A stretch of 64,000 bases of DNA from Panacibacter microcysteis (GCF_015831355.1 NZ_JADWYR010000002.1:1612001-1676000), one strand, 5' to 3'; shown: positions 7,227 to 16,580, numbered from the stretch's first letter. Notes: generated by a model not told the origin, from the letters alone. Translations and numbers: made by a program.

Positions 7227-9767
7227 ATGAGGCGTGCATTTTTATTGATCGTGCTGATGCTACCCGTACTGGCATTTGCACAACAAACATTCAAAGGAAA
7301 GGTCGTCAACGACAACAACAAAGGCCTGTCATTTGCGAGTGTGGCTTTAAAGAATTCCAAACAAGGTGTGGTAACAGATTCATCAGGAAACTTTTCTATA
7401 ACAATAGACAGGAAACCACCATTTGTACTGCTTATCTCTTCTGTTGGTTATACACCGCAGGAATTTATAGTGAAAGACGCAGGCATAAACAACGTGGTGA
7501 TACAACTGGATGCAGCTTTCCAGACCGATACGGTGATCATCACTTCCAGAAGGAGAAGAGAAGTATTGCAGGATGTGCCTATTCCTATTACAGTGGTTAC
7601 CGGCAAACAGGTAGAAGACGCAGGCGCATTTAATGTTAACCGCCTGAAAGAACTGATACCTTCAGTACAACTTTATTCATCTAACCCGAGAAATACCGCA
7701 TTGAACATACGCGGCCAGGGTACCACGTTCGGGCTTACCAATGATGGTATTGAACCCGGTGTTGGATTTTATGTAGATGGCGTATACTATGCAAGACCTG
7801 CAGCAACCACGCTTGACTTTATAGATGTGGAGCGCGTAGAAGTATTGCGCGGCCCGCAGGGCACGTTGTTTGGAAAGAACACCACTGCAGGGGCATTTAA
7901 CGTTACTACCCGCAGGCCAACATTTAAACCAGGCGCCAACTTCGAAGTTAGTTATGGCAACTATGGCTATATACAGGCCAAAGCCTCTGTAACAGGCGGC
8001 ATAACCAAAAAACTTGCCGGCCGTCTTTCTTTCTCCGGTACACAAAGAGACGGGCTGATCGAAAATGTGCGTACACAGAAATTTACCAATGACCTGAATA
8101 ATCTTGGCTTCAGGGCGCAGTTGTTATATACACCATCTGATAAAGTAGACATTATTTTTGCAGGTGATGCAACGATACAAAGACCGGATGGTTATGCACA
8201 GGTAATTGCCGGTGTTGCCCCTACGTTAAGGGCAGGTTACCGCCAGTTTGATTCAATTATTGCAGACCTGAAATACCAGTTGCCCAGCCGCAACCCTTTT
8301 GACAGGAAGATCGATCATAACACACCATGGAGATCGAACAATGACCTGGGTGGTGCATCGGTAAACATTGATATAAAGCTTGGTTCGGGAACGCTTACTT
8401 CTACAACGGCGTGGCGCTACTGGCTGTGGGATCCTTCCAACGACAGGGATTTTACAGGCCTGGCAGTGTTAACTTATTCGCAGGCTCCTTCCAAACACCA
8501 CCAGTGGTCGCAGGAAATACGCTATGCAGGTAATATCTCTTCCAGGTTAAACATTGTGGCCGGTTTATTTGGTATCAGCCAGAATTTAAAAACCGATCCT
8601 TACCACACGGAAGAATCCGGTGATGCACAGTGGAGATTTTCGCAAAGTTCTACCAGTTCCAAATGGGCCACACCCGGTTTATTTGATGGTTATGGTATAA
8701 GAACCTATTCTACATTGCAAACATTCAGCGGCTCGGCATTTACACAGCTTGATCTTGCTATTACAGACCGTTTGCACCTGCTGGGCGGCCTGCGCTATAA
8801 CTATGATTATAAAAAAGTTGATTACAGGAGAGAAACATATGGTGGATTACAAACAACAGACCCGGACCTGGTTGCGCTTAAGAAAGCGGTGTATTCAGAC
8901 CAGGCGTTCAATGTAAATACAGATAACATAAATCTGTCGGGTCTGCTTTCTCTTACTTACAAGGTATCGAACAGGATAAACACCTATGCTACTTATTCCA
9001 CAGCATATAAGTCAGTTGGGCTTAACCTTGGTGGCCTGCCTACTTCGAATGGTGAGGTGCTACTGGACCTTGCTACCATAAAACCTGAGCATGTGGAGCA
9101 TTTTGAAATCGGCATCAAAACTACGCCGGCAGCAGGTTCTACACTTAACCTTACCTTGTTCAACACCAACATAAAAGATTACCAGACGCTGGTGCAGACA
9201 GCGGAAGTAGGTGTAAACCGCGGCTACCTGGCCAATGCAGAGAAGGTACGCATTCGTGGTGCGGAGATTGACCTTAGCTCAAGACTGAACAGCCACTTTA
9301 CCGTAAATGGCGGCCTGGCTTATACAGAAGGCACTTATGTGTCTTTTACAAATGCACCGGTGCCACTGGAAGAAACAGGCGGTACGGCTACTTTCAAAGA
9401 TATTTCGGGCGGCGAACTGCCGGGCATATCGAGATGGACAACAACGCTGGGTGCAGAGTTTACCACATCTGCCATCTTTATGGGCAAAGCCGGCAAGTTC
9501 TTTATTGCGGCGGATGATTACTACCGCTCCGGTTTTTCTTCCAGCCCGTCACCATCAAAATACCTGAATGTAGATGGTTACATGCTGGTGAATGCCCGTG
9601 TTGGGTTTCGCGCCAACAGTGGTATCTCTGTTTTTTGCTGGAGCAGGAACGTGCTTAACAAGAATTATTTTGAACAGTTATTACCTGCTGCAGGAAATGC
9701 GGGGCACTATGCAGCAGTGCTGGGAGACCCGAGGACATATGGTATAACGCTGAGGTGCGCCTTTTAA
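7227..9767 (+). CDS. TonB-dependent outer-membrane receptor with carboxypeptidase-regulatory-like N-terminal domain
   Basis: These 22-strand barrels import large substrates using TonB energy. The 846-residue protein has a signal peptide (MRRAFLLIVLMLPVLAFAQ), a CarboxypepD_reg-like beta-sandwich at about 20-105, a plug at about 115-225 that includes VLRGPQGTLFGKNTTAGAFN, and a long beta-barrel ending in the terminal phenylalanine expected for BAM recognition. The plug and barrel resemble receptors of the proteobacterial iron or small-lipid type rather than SusC: the protein is shorter than a typical SusC (about 1000 residues) and no SusD gene follows it. It has its own upstream region after a terminator. 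Its location after sulfatases and a lipid-type hydroxylase suggests import of a related small substrate, but the ligand is not determinable. Confidence 0.93.
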   Translation: MRRAFLLIVLMLPVLAFAQQTFKGKVVNDNNKGLSFASVALKNSKQGVVTDSSGNFSITIDRKPPFVLLISSVGYTPQEFIVKDAGINNVVIQLDAAFQTDTVIITSRRRREVLQDVPIPITVVTGKQVEDAGAFNVNRLKELIPSVQLYSSNPRNTALNIRGQGTTFGLTNDGIEPGVGFYVDGVYYARPAATTLDFIDVERVEVLRGPQGTLFGKNTTAGAFNVTTRRPTFKPGANFEVSYGNYGYIQAKASVTGGITKKLAGRLSFSGTQRDGLIENVRTQKFTNDLNNLGFRAQLLYTPSDKVDIIFAGDATIQRPDGYAQVIAGVAPTLRAGYRQFDSIIADLKYQLPSRNPFDRKIDHNTPWRSNNDLGGASVNIDIKLGSGTLTSTTAWRYWLWDPSNDRDFTGLAVLTYSQAPSKHHQWSQEIRYAGNISSRLNIVAGLFGISQNLKTDPYHTEESGDAQWRFSQSSTSSKWATPGLFDGYGIRTYSTLQTFSGSAFTQLDLAITDRLHLLGGLRYNYDYKKVDYRRETYGGLQTTDPDLVALKKAVYSDQAFNVNTDNINLSGLLSLTYKVSNRINTYATYSTAYKSVGLNLGGLPTSNGEVLLDLATIKPEHVEHFEIGIKTTPAAGSTLNLTLFNTNIKDYQTLVQTAEVGVNRGYLANAEKVRIRGAEIDLSSRLNSHFTVNGGLAYTEGTYVSFTNAPVPLEETGGTATFKDISGGELPGISRWTTTLGAEFTTSAIFMGKAGKFFIAADDYYRSGFSSSPSPSKYLNVDGYMLVNARVGFRANSGISVFCWSRNVLNKNYFEQLLPAAGNAGHYAAVLGDPRTYGITLRCAF

Positions 9768-9930
9768 CAATGGCAGTCGTTTTTGTAAGCAGAACGTTTT
9801 CATATTGGAAAACAGGGCTATATGGTCCACGTTCGGCCGGCTTTCCGGCTGAACTTACATTGAACATCAAGAAAAATTAACGATACAACTTTTGGGGGTT
9901 CTGGGTTTAGGGTTTACCTATTGGAAAATA

Positions 9931-9962
9931 CCCGCACCTGTCGAGGTGCGGGGCTTTTTTTT
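9931..9962 (+). terminator. Factor-independent terminator downstream of the receptor gene
   Basis: A 9-bp perfect stem (CCCGCACCT at 9931-9939 with AGGTGCGGG at 9944-9952), a GTCG tetraloop, and a run of eight T starting at 9955. It lies about 160 bases after the receptor stop, in the convergent gap before the minus-strand isomerase-like gene. Confidence 0.88.
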
Positions 9963-9998
9963 ATCCGGGAGGTTGCACTTGCCGCAGGTTGCACTGCC

Positions 9999-10050
9999 GT
10001 ACAAGTGTGCGACGCAACCAAAGCATTATAGTAGTAATGCAGCCGGGCCA
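9999..10050 (+). repeat. Dispersed repeat copy 4 (GCGACGC form)
   Basis: GTACAAGTGTGCGACGCAAC with linker CAAAGCATTATAGTAG and end TAATGCAGCCGGGCC, which is 19 bases from the stop of the convergent isomerase-like gene. Confidence 0.92.
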
Positions 10051-10068
10051 CAAATCTTCTTCCCTATT

Positions 10069-10989
10069 TTAAAAATCGTCACTGTCGCGGTAAGCCTTCA
10101 CCAGTTTTGCTTCACCTTCTTTGCCTTTTTCAGAATTGCCATGTTCCATACCGAGTATGCCCTTATAACCTTTATTGTATATATGTTTGAAAATGTTTTT
10201 GTAATACATCTCACCTGAGAATGGTTCATTACGGCCGGGGTTGTCCCCTATCTGCAGGTAGCCAATCTCATCCCACACAAGGTCGAGGTTATTGATGATA
10301 TTGCCTTCGTTGCGCTGCATGTGATACATATCAAACAAAAACTTGCACGCAGGGCTGTTCACTGCCTTACATATGGCAAAAGTCTGGTCTGTGTAGCGCA
10401 GAAACAGGTCGGGCGTATCGCTGAGGGCTTCGAGCACCATTACCAGGCCAAGCGGTTCAAAGATTTCGCATGCGGGGCGCAGGGTTTCAATAACATTGGC
10501 GGTTTGAATATCCAGCGGCAGTTTGCGCTCATAATTGCCGGGCACAACAGTCATCCATTTTGCATTGCAGCGTTTGGCGCACTCTACGGCATTTTTGCAG
10601 GCATCTAAAAATTTCTTTCGCCATTCTTTATCGCCCGATGTCATGGACGTGTGTAGCGGCCAGTGGTCGAAGTTGACCACGAATACACCCATGCTCATAC
10701 CCAGCCTGGCCAGCTTATCGCCAATTTTCTTCTGTTCATCTACGGGCCTGTCCATAAAACCATTGTCTTCAATGGCGCGAAAACCCATATCGTACCCGTA
10801 TTGTATCTGGTCTAAAAAGCTGCTCCCCGCACTGTTGCTAAACATTCCGTCGTGAAATGCGTAATTAAGTTTAAAAGGTTTTGCGGCTTCTGCTTTATGG
10901 TTAACCCCGGCGTTTACTGTTGATGCTGCCAGTACACCTGCGCCGGCAAGCAAAGACTGGTGCATGAATTTTCTGCGTTGCATAGACAA
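10069..10989 (-). CDS. Exported hydroxypyruvate-isomerase-like TIM barrel (sugar phosphate isomerase/epimerase family)
   Basis: This 306-residue protein belongs to the AP-endonuclease-2-like TIM barrel family that includes hydroxypyruvate isomerase and keto-sugar epimerases. The N-terminus QRRKFMHQSLLAGAGVLAAS is a twin-arginine type signal, so the enzyme probably works in the periplasm. Two likely metal and catalytic glutamates are seen in VMVLEALSD (about 187) and LGMEHGNSE (about 285), the second being characteristic of the hydroxypyruvate isomerase branch. Exported members of this family are often found with DUF1080 proteins and GMC oxidoreductases in Bacteroidota, and three DUF1080 genes lie within the next 9 kb. 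A 3-keto-sugar substrate is possible; the exact reaction is not known. Confidence 0.85.
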   Translation of the reverse strand: MSMQRRKFMHQSLLAGAGVLAASTVNAGVNHKAEAAKPFKLNYAFHDGMFSNSAGSSFLDQIQYGYDMGFRAIEDNGFMDRPVDEQKKIGDKLARLGMSMGVFVVNFDHWPLHTSMTSGDKEWRKKFLDACKNAVECAKRCNAKWMTVVPGNYERKLPLDIQTANVIETLRPACEIFEPLGLVMVLEALSDTPDLFLRYTDQTFAICKAVNSPACKFLFDMYHMQRNEGNIINNLDLVWDEIGYLQIGDNPGRNEPFSGEMYYKNIFKHIYNKGYKGILGMEHGNSEKGKEGEAKLVKAYRDSDDF

Positions 10990-11734
10990 ACAATTATTTG
11001 CCGTTAAGATAAGTACTTATAACTATTTCATTGCTAATTGAAAACGGAATTATGGAACCGGGCCAGCAAATGGCAGGCAGGCGGGCTGGTGTGTAAAAGC
11101 GGTTTTTGTTGGTACCTGGCTGCAGTACAGGTGGCATCGGCTGTTGCGTCGCACGCTTGTACTGCAGATCATTTTGCAGCACGCAACAACGTACAACCGA
11201 TGTTTTCAACACTCCCGCTGCAAAGCATAATGCGCCTGTTGTTGCATATAATATATACATCAACTTACCAAAATTGTAACAGCACTTATACATTTCTAAT
11301 GTTGATAACTACCGCAGGCGCACTTAACTTTTCAACATGCCGTAAAAATACTATCGGCTGTAAGTCAGGCACAGCAAGGGTTACAGGCCGCTGAATAAAA
11401 GAAGTAAATGACCGGAAGCGACATTCATTTGGCTGATTTATTGTTTAAGCAACGGATTGCGGCACCTTTTTTGCAAATTTTTTGACGCTATTAAATGACC
11501 CCCGTCCTTTAAATGCTTAACAGCAAAGCACCTATAATTTACACCAGATCATCGAAGAAAAAGCTGCAACATCTTGTTTTGCAGTATTTAATGTAACCCC
11601 CGTAAAGCAAGTTTTTACGGTTTATTTAATGTGTTTGACGTGGCATGCGTAAGCGCCTGCACAACTGCATTTACCGGTAATGCACTGTAATGGCTGTTTG
11701 CGATGTGTATTATTTATTAAACCGATAATGTAAA
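10990..11734. other. 745-bp divergent intergenic region
   Basis: It separates the isomerase-like gene (minus) from the lipoprotein glycosidase-like gene (plus) and must hold both promoters. It contains a dispersed repeat at 11114-11162 with a degenerate inverted partner just to its right (GCACGCAACAACGTACAACC around 11179-11198). A frame of 118 codons (11038-11394) runs straight through the repeat and shows no protein-like features. I see no RNA gene or other coding sequence. Confidence 0.6.
11114..11162 (-). repeat. Dispersed repeat copy 5 (GCGACGC form)
   Basis: CTGGCTGCAGTACAGG outer end and core TGTTGCGTCGCACGCTTGTAC (11142-11162), within the 745-bp divergent gap; a degenerate inverted partner follows at about 11179-11198. 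Confidence 0.88.
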
Positions 11735-12808
11735 ATGAAAAGAACAGTATCCTTCATGCTGGTACTTGGTTGTATCAGTGCAGTAACAGGCTGCAAAAAA
11801 GAAACCATTTCAACTGTACAGGAGACGACCGCAGCAGCAATTTCAGCAGACGTACAGAATGCCGTTAGTAAAGTAACCAACTTTGGAGTGATGGTGGCAG
11901 ACACACAGCTTGACACCGATGGTAAAATTACCGTAACCGACAAGCTGGGTATGATCTATGTGAGAAACACCGTTATTCTGTCTACGTACAATGGCAAAGC
12001 ACCTGTACTGGACGACTTTGCGGCAGCAGGTTATAAAGTGATTTTAAACCTGAATGAATACGCCGCAAACGGCGGTGCAAGGGCATTCCCGACGAACATG
12101 AAAGAGTACAAAAACCAGCTTAACGATTTTCTTGCTGATTACCAGCCGGAAGTAGCAGTAATAGAAAATGAACCTTACAATGATGGCTATTATACCGGCC
12201 CTATTGAAAACTATCTTACCCAGTTGCGCACTGCAGTCGATGTATGCAAAGCAAAAGGCATAAAAGTAGCCGATGGTGCGCTTAACCTGAATATGGTACT
12301 GATTTGCGTATACCAGGATTTTGTAAACAAGGGCCAGCAGGCAAAAGCTGATGACTTTGCCAACCGGTCAGGCATGAGTGGATCACTTGTACGGGCAGCA
12401 CAGGGCAAGGGCAGTGCAGATATTAACGCAAAACTGGAAAAGTGTAAAAAGATGATCACTGCATACAAAGGCATGGCGCTCGACTACGTAAACATACACT
12501 GGTACGAGCCTATGGGTGAAAATGCCAGCAAGAGCTCATCCAACTCATCTGCACCAAATGTAGCTACAGACGTGGCAAATTACCTTCGTGCCGCCACCGG
12601 GAAAGATGTGCTTACAAATGAATTTGGACAAACCACCACCACACCTTCGCTGGTAGCGAGCCAGGTTACAGAATTCAGGAAAGCCGGTTTGGCTTACGCC
12701 ATTGATTACTCAGGAACAGGAAATGGTGGCGTGAATCCAAAACCACTACACAAAAATGTCAACCTGCAGCCCAACGGTGTATCATACCGGGATGCTGTGG
12801 CAAACTGA
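11735..12808 (+). CDS. Lipoprotein with clan-A-type glycoside hydrolase TIM-barrel features
   Basis: The protein (357 residues) starts with a lipoprotein signal peptide with lipobox AVTGC, C20 being the lipidated residue. Two motifs match the catalytic pair of clan A glycosidases: ENEP with E146 as acid/base (asparagine immediately before) at a strand end, and LTNEFGQ with E296 as nucleophile. The aromatic block YVNIHWYEP at 251-259 fits strand 7 of such a barrel. I cannot assign a GH family; GH5- and GH39-like proteins are the nearest in motif terms. It is probably anchored in the outer membrane or periplasm and acts on a glycan. A serine-rich loop at 264-273 precedes the last barrel elements. 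A strong terminator follows the stop. Confidence 0.75.
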   Translation: MKRTVSFMLVLGCISAVTGCKKETISTVQETTAAAISADVQNAVSKVTNFGVMVADTQLDTDGKITVTDKLGMIYVRNTVILSTYNGKAPVLDDFAAAGYKVILNLNEYAANGGARAFPTNMKEYKNQLNDFLADYQPEVAVIENEPYNDGYYTGPIENYLTQLRTAVDVCKAKGIKVADGALNLNMVLICVYQDFVNKGQQAKADDFANRSGMSGSLVRAAQGKGSADINAKLEKCKKMITAYKGMALDYVNIHWYEPMGENASKSSSNSSAPNVATDVANYLRAATGKDVLTNEFGQTTTTPSLVASQVTEFRKAGLAYAIDYSGTGNGGVNPKPLHKNVNLQPNGVSYRDAVAN

Positions 12809-12833
12809 TAAATGATAAAACCCCCATCAAAAA

Positions 12834-12863
12834 AAAGCGCTTCCGTAATGGAAGTGCTTTTTT
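12834..12863 (+). terminator. Factor-independent terminator after the glycosidase-like lipoprotein gene
   Basis: An 11-bp stem with one G-T pair (12834-12844 with 12850-12860), loop GTAAT, and a T-run. It lies 26 bases after the stop codon of the lipoprotein gene. Confidence 0.85.
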
Positions 12864-12970
12864 GTTTTATAATGCCCGGAAAAATACTGCAACGCTTACG
12901 CTATTCCACTGCGGTAAATAAACTGTATGATATTTGATGCATACCGGTATTGCTTAACCTAAAATATAAG

Positions 12971-13216
12971 ATGATGAATAACACATTCGACATTGTTTAC
13001 ATGAACAACCCGGTAAAAGTAGAAAACACCGGCAAAACACCCGATGGACATAACAGCTATATCGTTCATTTACCGGGCGATGAACTGCACCTGGTACATA
13101 CTGAAGACGATGAAGGCGCCGGCCGCTGGATGGACAAACAAACAGATAACGAAACAGACGTTTCAGGCGAGATCGGCCAACTGATAGAACTACACCTGGT
13201 CCAACAGCAGAACTAA
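12971..13216 (+). CDS. Small acidic protein of unknown function
   Basis: An 81-residue product starting with tandem ATG codons at 12971 and 12974; either may be used. An upstream TTG at 12950 would add seven residues and is less likely. The protein is acidic, soluble and without signal peptide or membrane segment. It contains VYMNNPVKVENTGKTPDG and a polar C-terminus. The codon use and absence of low-complexity sequence look gene-like, and the frame ends two bases before the stop of the convergent DUF1080 gene at 13219. I recognise no family. Confidence 0.65.
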   Translation: MMNNTFDIVYMNNPVKVENTGKTPDGHNSYIVHLPGDELHLVHTEDDEGAGRWMDKQTDNETDVSGEIGQLIELHLVQQQN

Positions 13217-13218
13217 GA

Positions 13219-14055
13219 TCAGTAGTCTTTACGTTGTTGCAGCTCTTTCAATATTTTATTGAGCTTATCAGCATCGTTTACATACGGCGAAAGATCGAAA
13301 AGCTTAACCATCCTGAATTCCACAGGGTGGCTTTCGCTTTGGAGGGCGATGAAGCCGCCACCTACCAGGTCTCCATCTTTAAAGCCTGCCTGCTGCACCC
13401 ATTTATCCTTACCATCGTATTGGGGTTTTTCATATGTTATTACGGTGTCTTTGCCCACTATGTGTTTTATTACAGAATCTCCTAATACCAATGCCGAAAC
13501 TTTTACCCATTGGTCACCATGATAAGTATGCGAAACGGAAGTTACACAATGCGGTGTAAAAAATTTTCCGTTTAGTATAACATTTGTGCCCGGGGTACAA
13601 AGGTTGCAGGTACTGCGCTCATCTTTTCCATTACCACCAAGGAACTGCATTTCAAGCGATATGGGGAAATCCTGGTCCGTTGCTATGGTTTTGGGATCCT
13701 GGCAGTGCAGCATTGCGCCACTGTTCCTGATGGCCCAACCCGGTCCGTCCTTGATTTGTTCGCCTGTAAACCGGTATTCTACCACGAGTAAATAATCGGA
13801 GAATGCCTTATTGTAATAAATGTGGCCAAACTGTTCTTTAAACTCATTGTTGTATTGATCATAACTAACTTTCAGCACACCATTTTCCACACGAAACGTG
13901 TTACCATAATTTTCATTCAGCGGGTGGTCTTTTATTTTAATAACCCAGTCATTCAGATCTTTCCCGTTAAATAACTGTATCCAGCCCTTTTGTGCTGTTG
14001 CCGTAAACATAATCAGTGTCATAGCAAGCAGGCAGTATAGTTTTGCATTGTTCAT
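13219..14055 (-). CDS. Exported DUF1080 (3-keto-disaccharide hydrolase family) protein
   Basis: DUF1080 (PF06439) is a concanavalin-like beta-sandwich now named for hydrolysis of 3-keto-disaccharides. This 278-residue protein has a cleavable signal peptide ending near TATAQ (residue 22) and then the family opening WIQLFNGKDLNDWVIKI. Further hallmarks are the block GPGWAIRNSGAMLHCQDP in the middle and ALQSESHPVEFRMVKLFDL near the end, which is the family signature. It is one of three family members here; this and the 17133-18038 protein share the C-x-L-C-T-P-G-T segment (STCNLCTPGTN here) and belong to the same subgroup, whereas the 18195 protein is shorter. It stands convergent to the small acidic protein gene, with stops two bases apart. 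Confidence 0.9.
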   Translation of the reverse strand: MNNAKLYCLLAMTLIMFTATAQKGWIQLFNGKDLNDWVIKIKDHPLNENYGNTFRVENGVLKVSYDQYNNEFKEQFGHIYYNKAFSDYLLVVEYRFTGEQIKDGPGWAIRNSGAMLHCQDPKTIATDQDFPISLEMQFLGGNGKDERSTCNLCTPGTNVILNGKFFTPHCVTSVSHTYHGDQWVKVSALVLGDSVIKHIVGKDTVITYEKPQYDGKDKWVQQAGFKDGDLVGGGFIALQSESHPVEFRMVKLFDLSPYVNDADKLNKILKELQQRKDY

Positions 14056-14159
14056 GATACAAGTATAACAAATTAGCGGTAAAATAAGCCGGTGATCATC
14101 ACAGTTCGGGAAAGAGATACCATTATCTTTAATGCCTTCTTTATTAAAACAGTGTGCTT

Positions 14160-15293
14160 ATGAACCGCAGTGCTTTTTTAAAACAGTCAGCGTTGATCGC
14201 AGCAGGCATTGGTATTACAAAAAGCCTGCAGGCGGCAAATGTTACGGCCACAAACAAATTACCCAAATGGAAGGGTTTTAACCTGCTGGACTTTTTTACA
14301 CCAGGCGCCATTGGTGCGTTAACCACCAAAGAAGAACATTTTAAATGGATGCAGGATTGGGGTTTCGATTTTGTACGCATTCCTATCGCCTACCCCTCCT
14401 ATCTTGAGTTTGACAGAAGCCGCAATATTACCCCCGACGAAGTATACCACATCAGCAATGCTGCTGTAGAAAAAATAGATACACTGGTTGCTATGGCGCA
14501 TAAATACAATATGCATGTAAGCCTTAACCTGCACAGGGCACCAGGTTACTGCATCAATGCCGGCTTTCATGAACCGTATAATCTTTGGAAAGATGATGCC
14601 GCTCAGCAGGCGTTTTATTTTCATTGGAACATGTGGGCAAAACGGTATAAAAATGTATCGCCTGCAAAAATCAGTTTCGATCTTGTAAACGAGCCCGGCA
14701 TGCGCGAAGACATGAACGACCAGCATTCAAAAGTATCAGCCGTACCGGGAGAGGTGTACAGGAAAGTTGCCAAAGCCGCGGCTGAAGCCATACGCAAAGA
14801 AAACCCACAGCACCTGGTAATTGCAGATGGCAACAATGTAGGCAGCACGGTTATTACAGAGATCACAGACCTGGATATAGCCCAAAGCTGTCGTGGTTAT
14901 AATCCCGGGCTAATCTCGCATTATAAAGCCCCGTGGGCCAATAACGATCCCGAACATATGCCCGAACCAAAATGGCCCGGCCAGGTTGGCAACCAATACT
15001 TGAGCAGGGAAATGCTGGAGAAATTTTACGAGCCCTGGATAGCACTTGCCAACAGTGGTGTGGGGGTACATTGCGGCGAATGTGGCTGCTGGAACAAAAC
15101 GCCGCACCATGTTTTTCTTGCCTGGTTTACCGATCTGCTGGATATTTTATCCGCCAGCAAAATTGGCTTCGCAATATGGAATTTTACAGGCGATTTTGGT
15201 GTGCTCGACTCAGGCCGTACAGATGTTGCATACAAAGACTGGTATGGCCACAAGCTGGATGAGCGTTTCCTGGATGTTTTAAAGAAGGCGTAA
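14160..15293 (+). CDS. Secreted GH5-like glycoside hydrolase (cellulase family)
   Basis: A 377-residue protein with the fold markers of GH5 enzymes, which hydrolyse beta-glycosidic bonds by retention. ATG at 14160 is chosen over a GTG six bases upstream. The N-terminus MNRSAFLKQSALIAAGIGIT is an export signal of the Tat-like or Sec type lacking a twin arginine. Catalytic features are DFVRIP near 70, FDLVNEPG with E178 as acid/base, and HCGECGCW with E307 as nucleophile. HLHRAPG-like NLHRAPGYC at 123-131 fits the conserved His-containing strand. The aromatic-rich C-terminal IWNFTGDFGVLDS block is common in GH5. It is flanked by DUF1080 genes, indicating a glycan-degrading region. The substrate is not predictable. 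Confidence 0.88.
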   Translation: MNRSAFLKQSALIAAGIGITKSLQAANVTATNKLPKWKGFNLLDFFTPGAIGALTTKEEHFKWMQDWGFDFVRIPIAYPSYLEFDRSRNITPDEVYHISNAAVEKIDTLVAMAHKYNMHVSLNLHRAPGYCINAGFHEPYNLWKDDAAQQAFYFHWNMWAKRYKNVSPAKISFDLVNEPGMREDMNDQHSKVSAVPGEVYRKVAKAAAEAIRKENPQHLVIADGNNVGSTVITEITDLDIAQSCRGYNPGLISHYKAPWANNDPEHMPEPKWPGQVGNQYLSREMLEKFYEPWIALANSGVGVHCGECGCWNKTPHHVFLAWFTDLLDILSASKIGFAIWNFTGDFGVLDSGRTDVAYKDWYGHKLDERFLDVLKKA

Positions 15294-15308
15294 TACAATA
15301 CTGTTGCC

Positions 15309-15352
15309 CAGGCTGCATTACTACTATCATCGCCTGTTGTGTCACTCACTTC
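15309..15352 (-). repeat. Dispersed repeat copy 6 (GTGACAC form)
   Basis: CAGGCTGCATTACTACTA, then ATCATCGCC and the core TGTTGTGTCACTCACTTC; the inner GTAC is lost. Begins 15 bases after the GH5-like gene stop. Confidence 0.88.
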
Positions 15353-15475
15353 AGCGCTTTGATCGCTGTGCGGCATTGTGCACCTTCTTGTGTTTTAATC
15401 ATCATCGCTTAACTTGCAGGCCTGTAAAAATGTTTGCCTCATGAAAGATTTTACTTTCCACGAATCATTATTAGC

Positions 15476-16480
15476 ATGAAGCGAACGTTCATCGATCCAT
15501 TTCTTATTGCGTTGGTAGCTGTTGTGGGCATTGCTTATATTTTTCCATATCCCGGTACAAAAGCAAGTCCTTTCCACCTGGATGAAATTGCAGACTTTGG
15601 CGTATCACTCATCTTCCTTTTTTATGGTGTACAACTTGGTCCCGAAAAATTAAAGGCCGGCCTTTCTAATTTCAGGCTGCACATTATTATACATGTTAGC
15701 ACATTTATTCTTTTCCCGTTGATCGTTATTCTCTGCAGGCCGCTGTTTTACACTTCTTTTCTACAGCAAACCTGGCTGCCCTTCTTTTTCCTTGCTGCGC
15801 TGCCGTCTACAGTTTCGTCTTCTGTTGTAATGGTTTCAATAGCGGGTGGCAATATACCGGCGGCAATTTTCAATGCAAGTATATCCAGTCTTATCGGCGT
15901 TTTTATTACACCTATATGGATGAGTATCTTTATGCAGCAAAACGGCAACATAGAACTGGGCAGTGTTATTGGCAAGCTGTTATTGCAGGTGTTGCTGCCG
16001 GTTGTAATTGGGTTGCTGCTCAACAAAAGATTTGGCGAATATGCGGCCTCAAAAAAACCTGCACTTAAACTTTTCGACCAAACAATCATCCTGCTGATTG
16101 TTTATTGCTCTTACTGTGAATCTTTCGAAGAAGGAGTGTTTAAAGGTTTTGCGCTTTCTAACCTGTTGTTGCTGCTGGTAATGGTTACCGTGTTGCTGAT
16201 GTTTGTTTATGAACTTATCAACCTGCTTACAAGGCTATTACATTTCAGCCGCGAAGACAGGATAACCGCTTCTTTTTGCGGCTCCAAGAAATCATTGGTG
16301 CATGGTTCTGTAATGTCTAAAGTGTTGTTTGCAAATGCACCAAACTCCGGGTTGGTCTTGTTGCCGCTGATGCTGTACCATGGTGTGCAGTTGTTGATCA
16401 TTAGTATTGCTGCCAGGAAAATGCAGCAGGCAAAAAATAACGGCATAGCTGAGCGCCTTGACAGACCCGGGAGTGTATAG
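15476..16480 (+). CDS. Bile acid:sodium symporter family (SBF-like) inner-membrane transporter
   Basis: A 334-residue, highly hydrophobic protein with about nine to ten transmembrane segments, matching the SBF-like (PF13593) branch of the bile acid:sodium symporter / arsenite exporter superfamily. ATG at 15476 (MKRTFIDPFLIALV) is chosen over an upstream TTG at 15434, which would add a soluble tail. Family features are LIFLFYGVQLGPEKLKAG in TM2 and its loop, AALPSTVSSSVVMVSIAGGN at the first crossover helix and FCGSKKSLVHG towards the end. Transported solute is unknown; the family moves organic anions with sodium. It is preceded by a dispersed repeat and followed convergently by the DUF1415 gene, with another repeat in the gap. 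Confidence 0.88.
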   Translation: MKRTFIDPFLIALVAVVGIAYIFPYPGTKASPFHLDEIADFGVSLIFLFYGVQLGPEKLKAGLSNFRLHIIIHVSTFILFPLIVILCRPLFYTSFLQQTWLPFFFLAALPSTVSSSVVMVSIAGGNIPAAIFNASISSLIGVFITPIWMSIFMQQNGNIELGSVIGKLLLQVLLPVVIGLLLNKRFGEYAASKKPALKLFDQTIILLIVYCSYCESFEEGVFKGFALSNLLLLLVMVTVLLMFVYELINLLTRLLHFSREDRITASFCGSKKSLVHGSVMSKVLFANAPNSGLVLLPLMLYHGVQLLIISIAARKMQQAKNNGIAERLDRPGSV

Positions 16481-16532
16481 CGTGTTTATTGAAAACACAG
16501 CATGCTGCACTGTGCCGAATAAACAACCAACC

Positions 16533-16580
16533 GTACAAGTGAGTGACACAACAGAAGCTCAATAGTAGCAATGCAGCCGG
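16533..16580 (+). repeat. Dispersed repeat copy 7 (GTGACAC form)
   Basis: GTACAAGTGAGTGACACAAC, linker AGAAGCTCAATAGTAG, end CAATGCAGCCGG. It fills the convergent gap between the SBF transporter and the DUF1415 gene. Confidence 0.92.

Noticed and set aside
11038-11394. 118-codon plus-strand frame in the divergent gap
   Set aside because: It runs through dispersed repeat copy 5 and its degenerate partner, and the product is Cys/Ala-rich without any recognisable domain or signal.
10990-11734. RNA gene or riboswitch in the large gap
   Set aside because: I looked for tRNA-like cloverleaf marks and for strong hairpins with T-runs and saw none; a covariance search would be needed to exclude rarer families.
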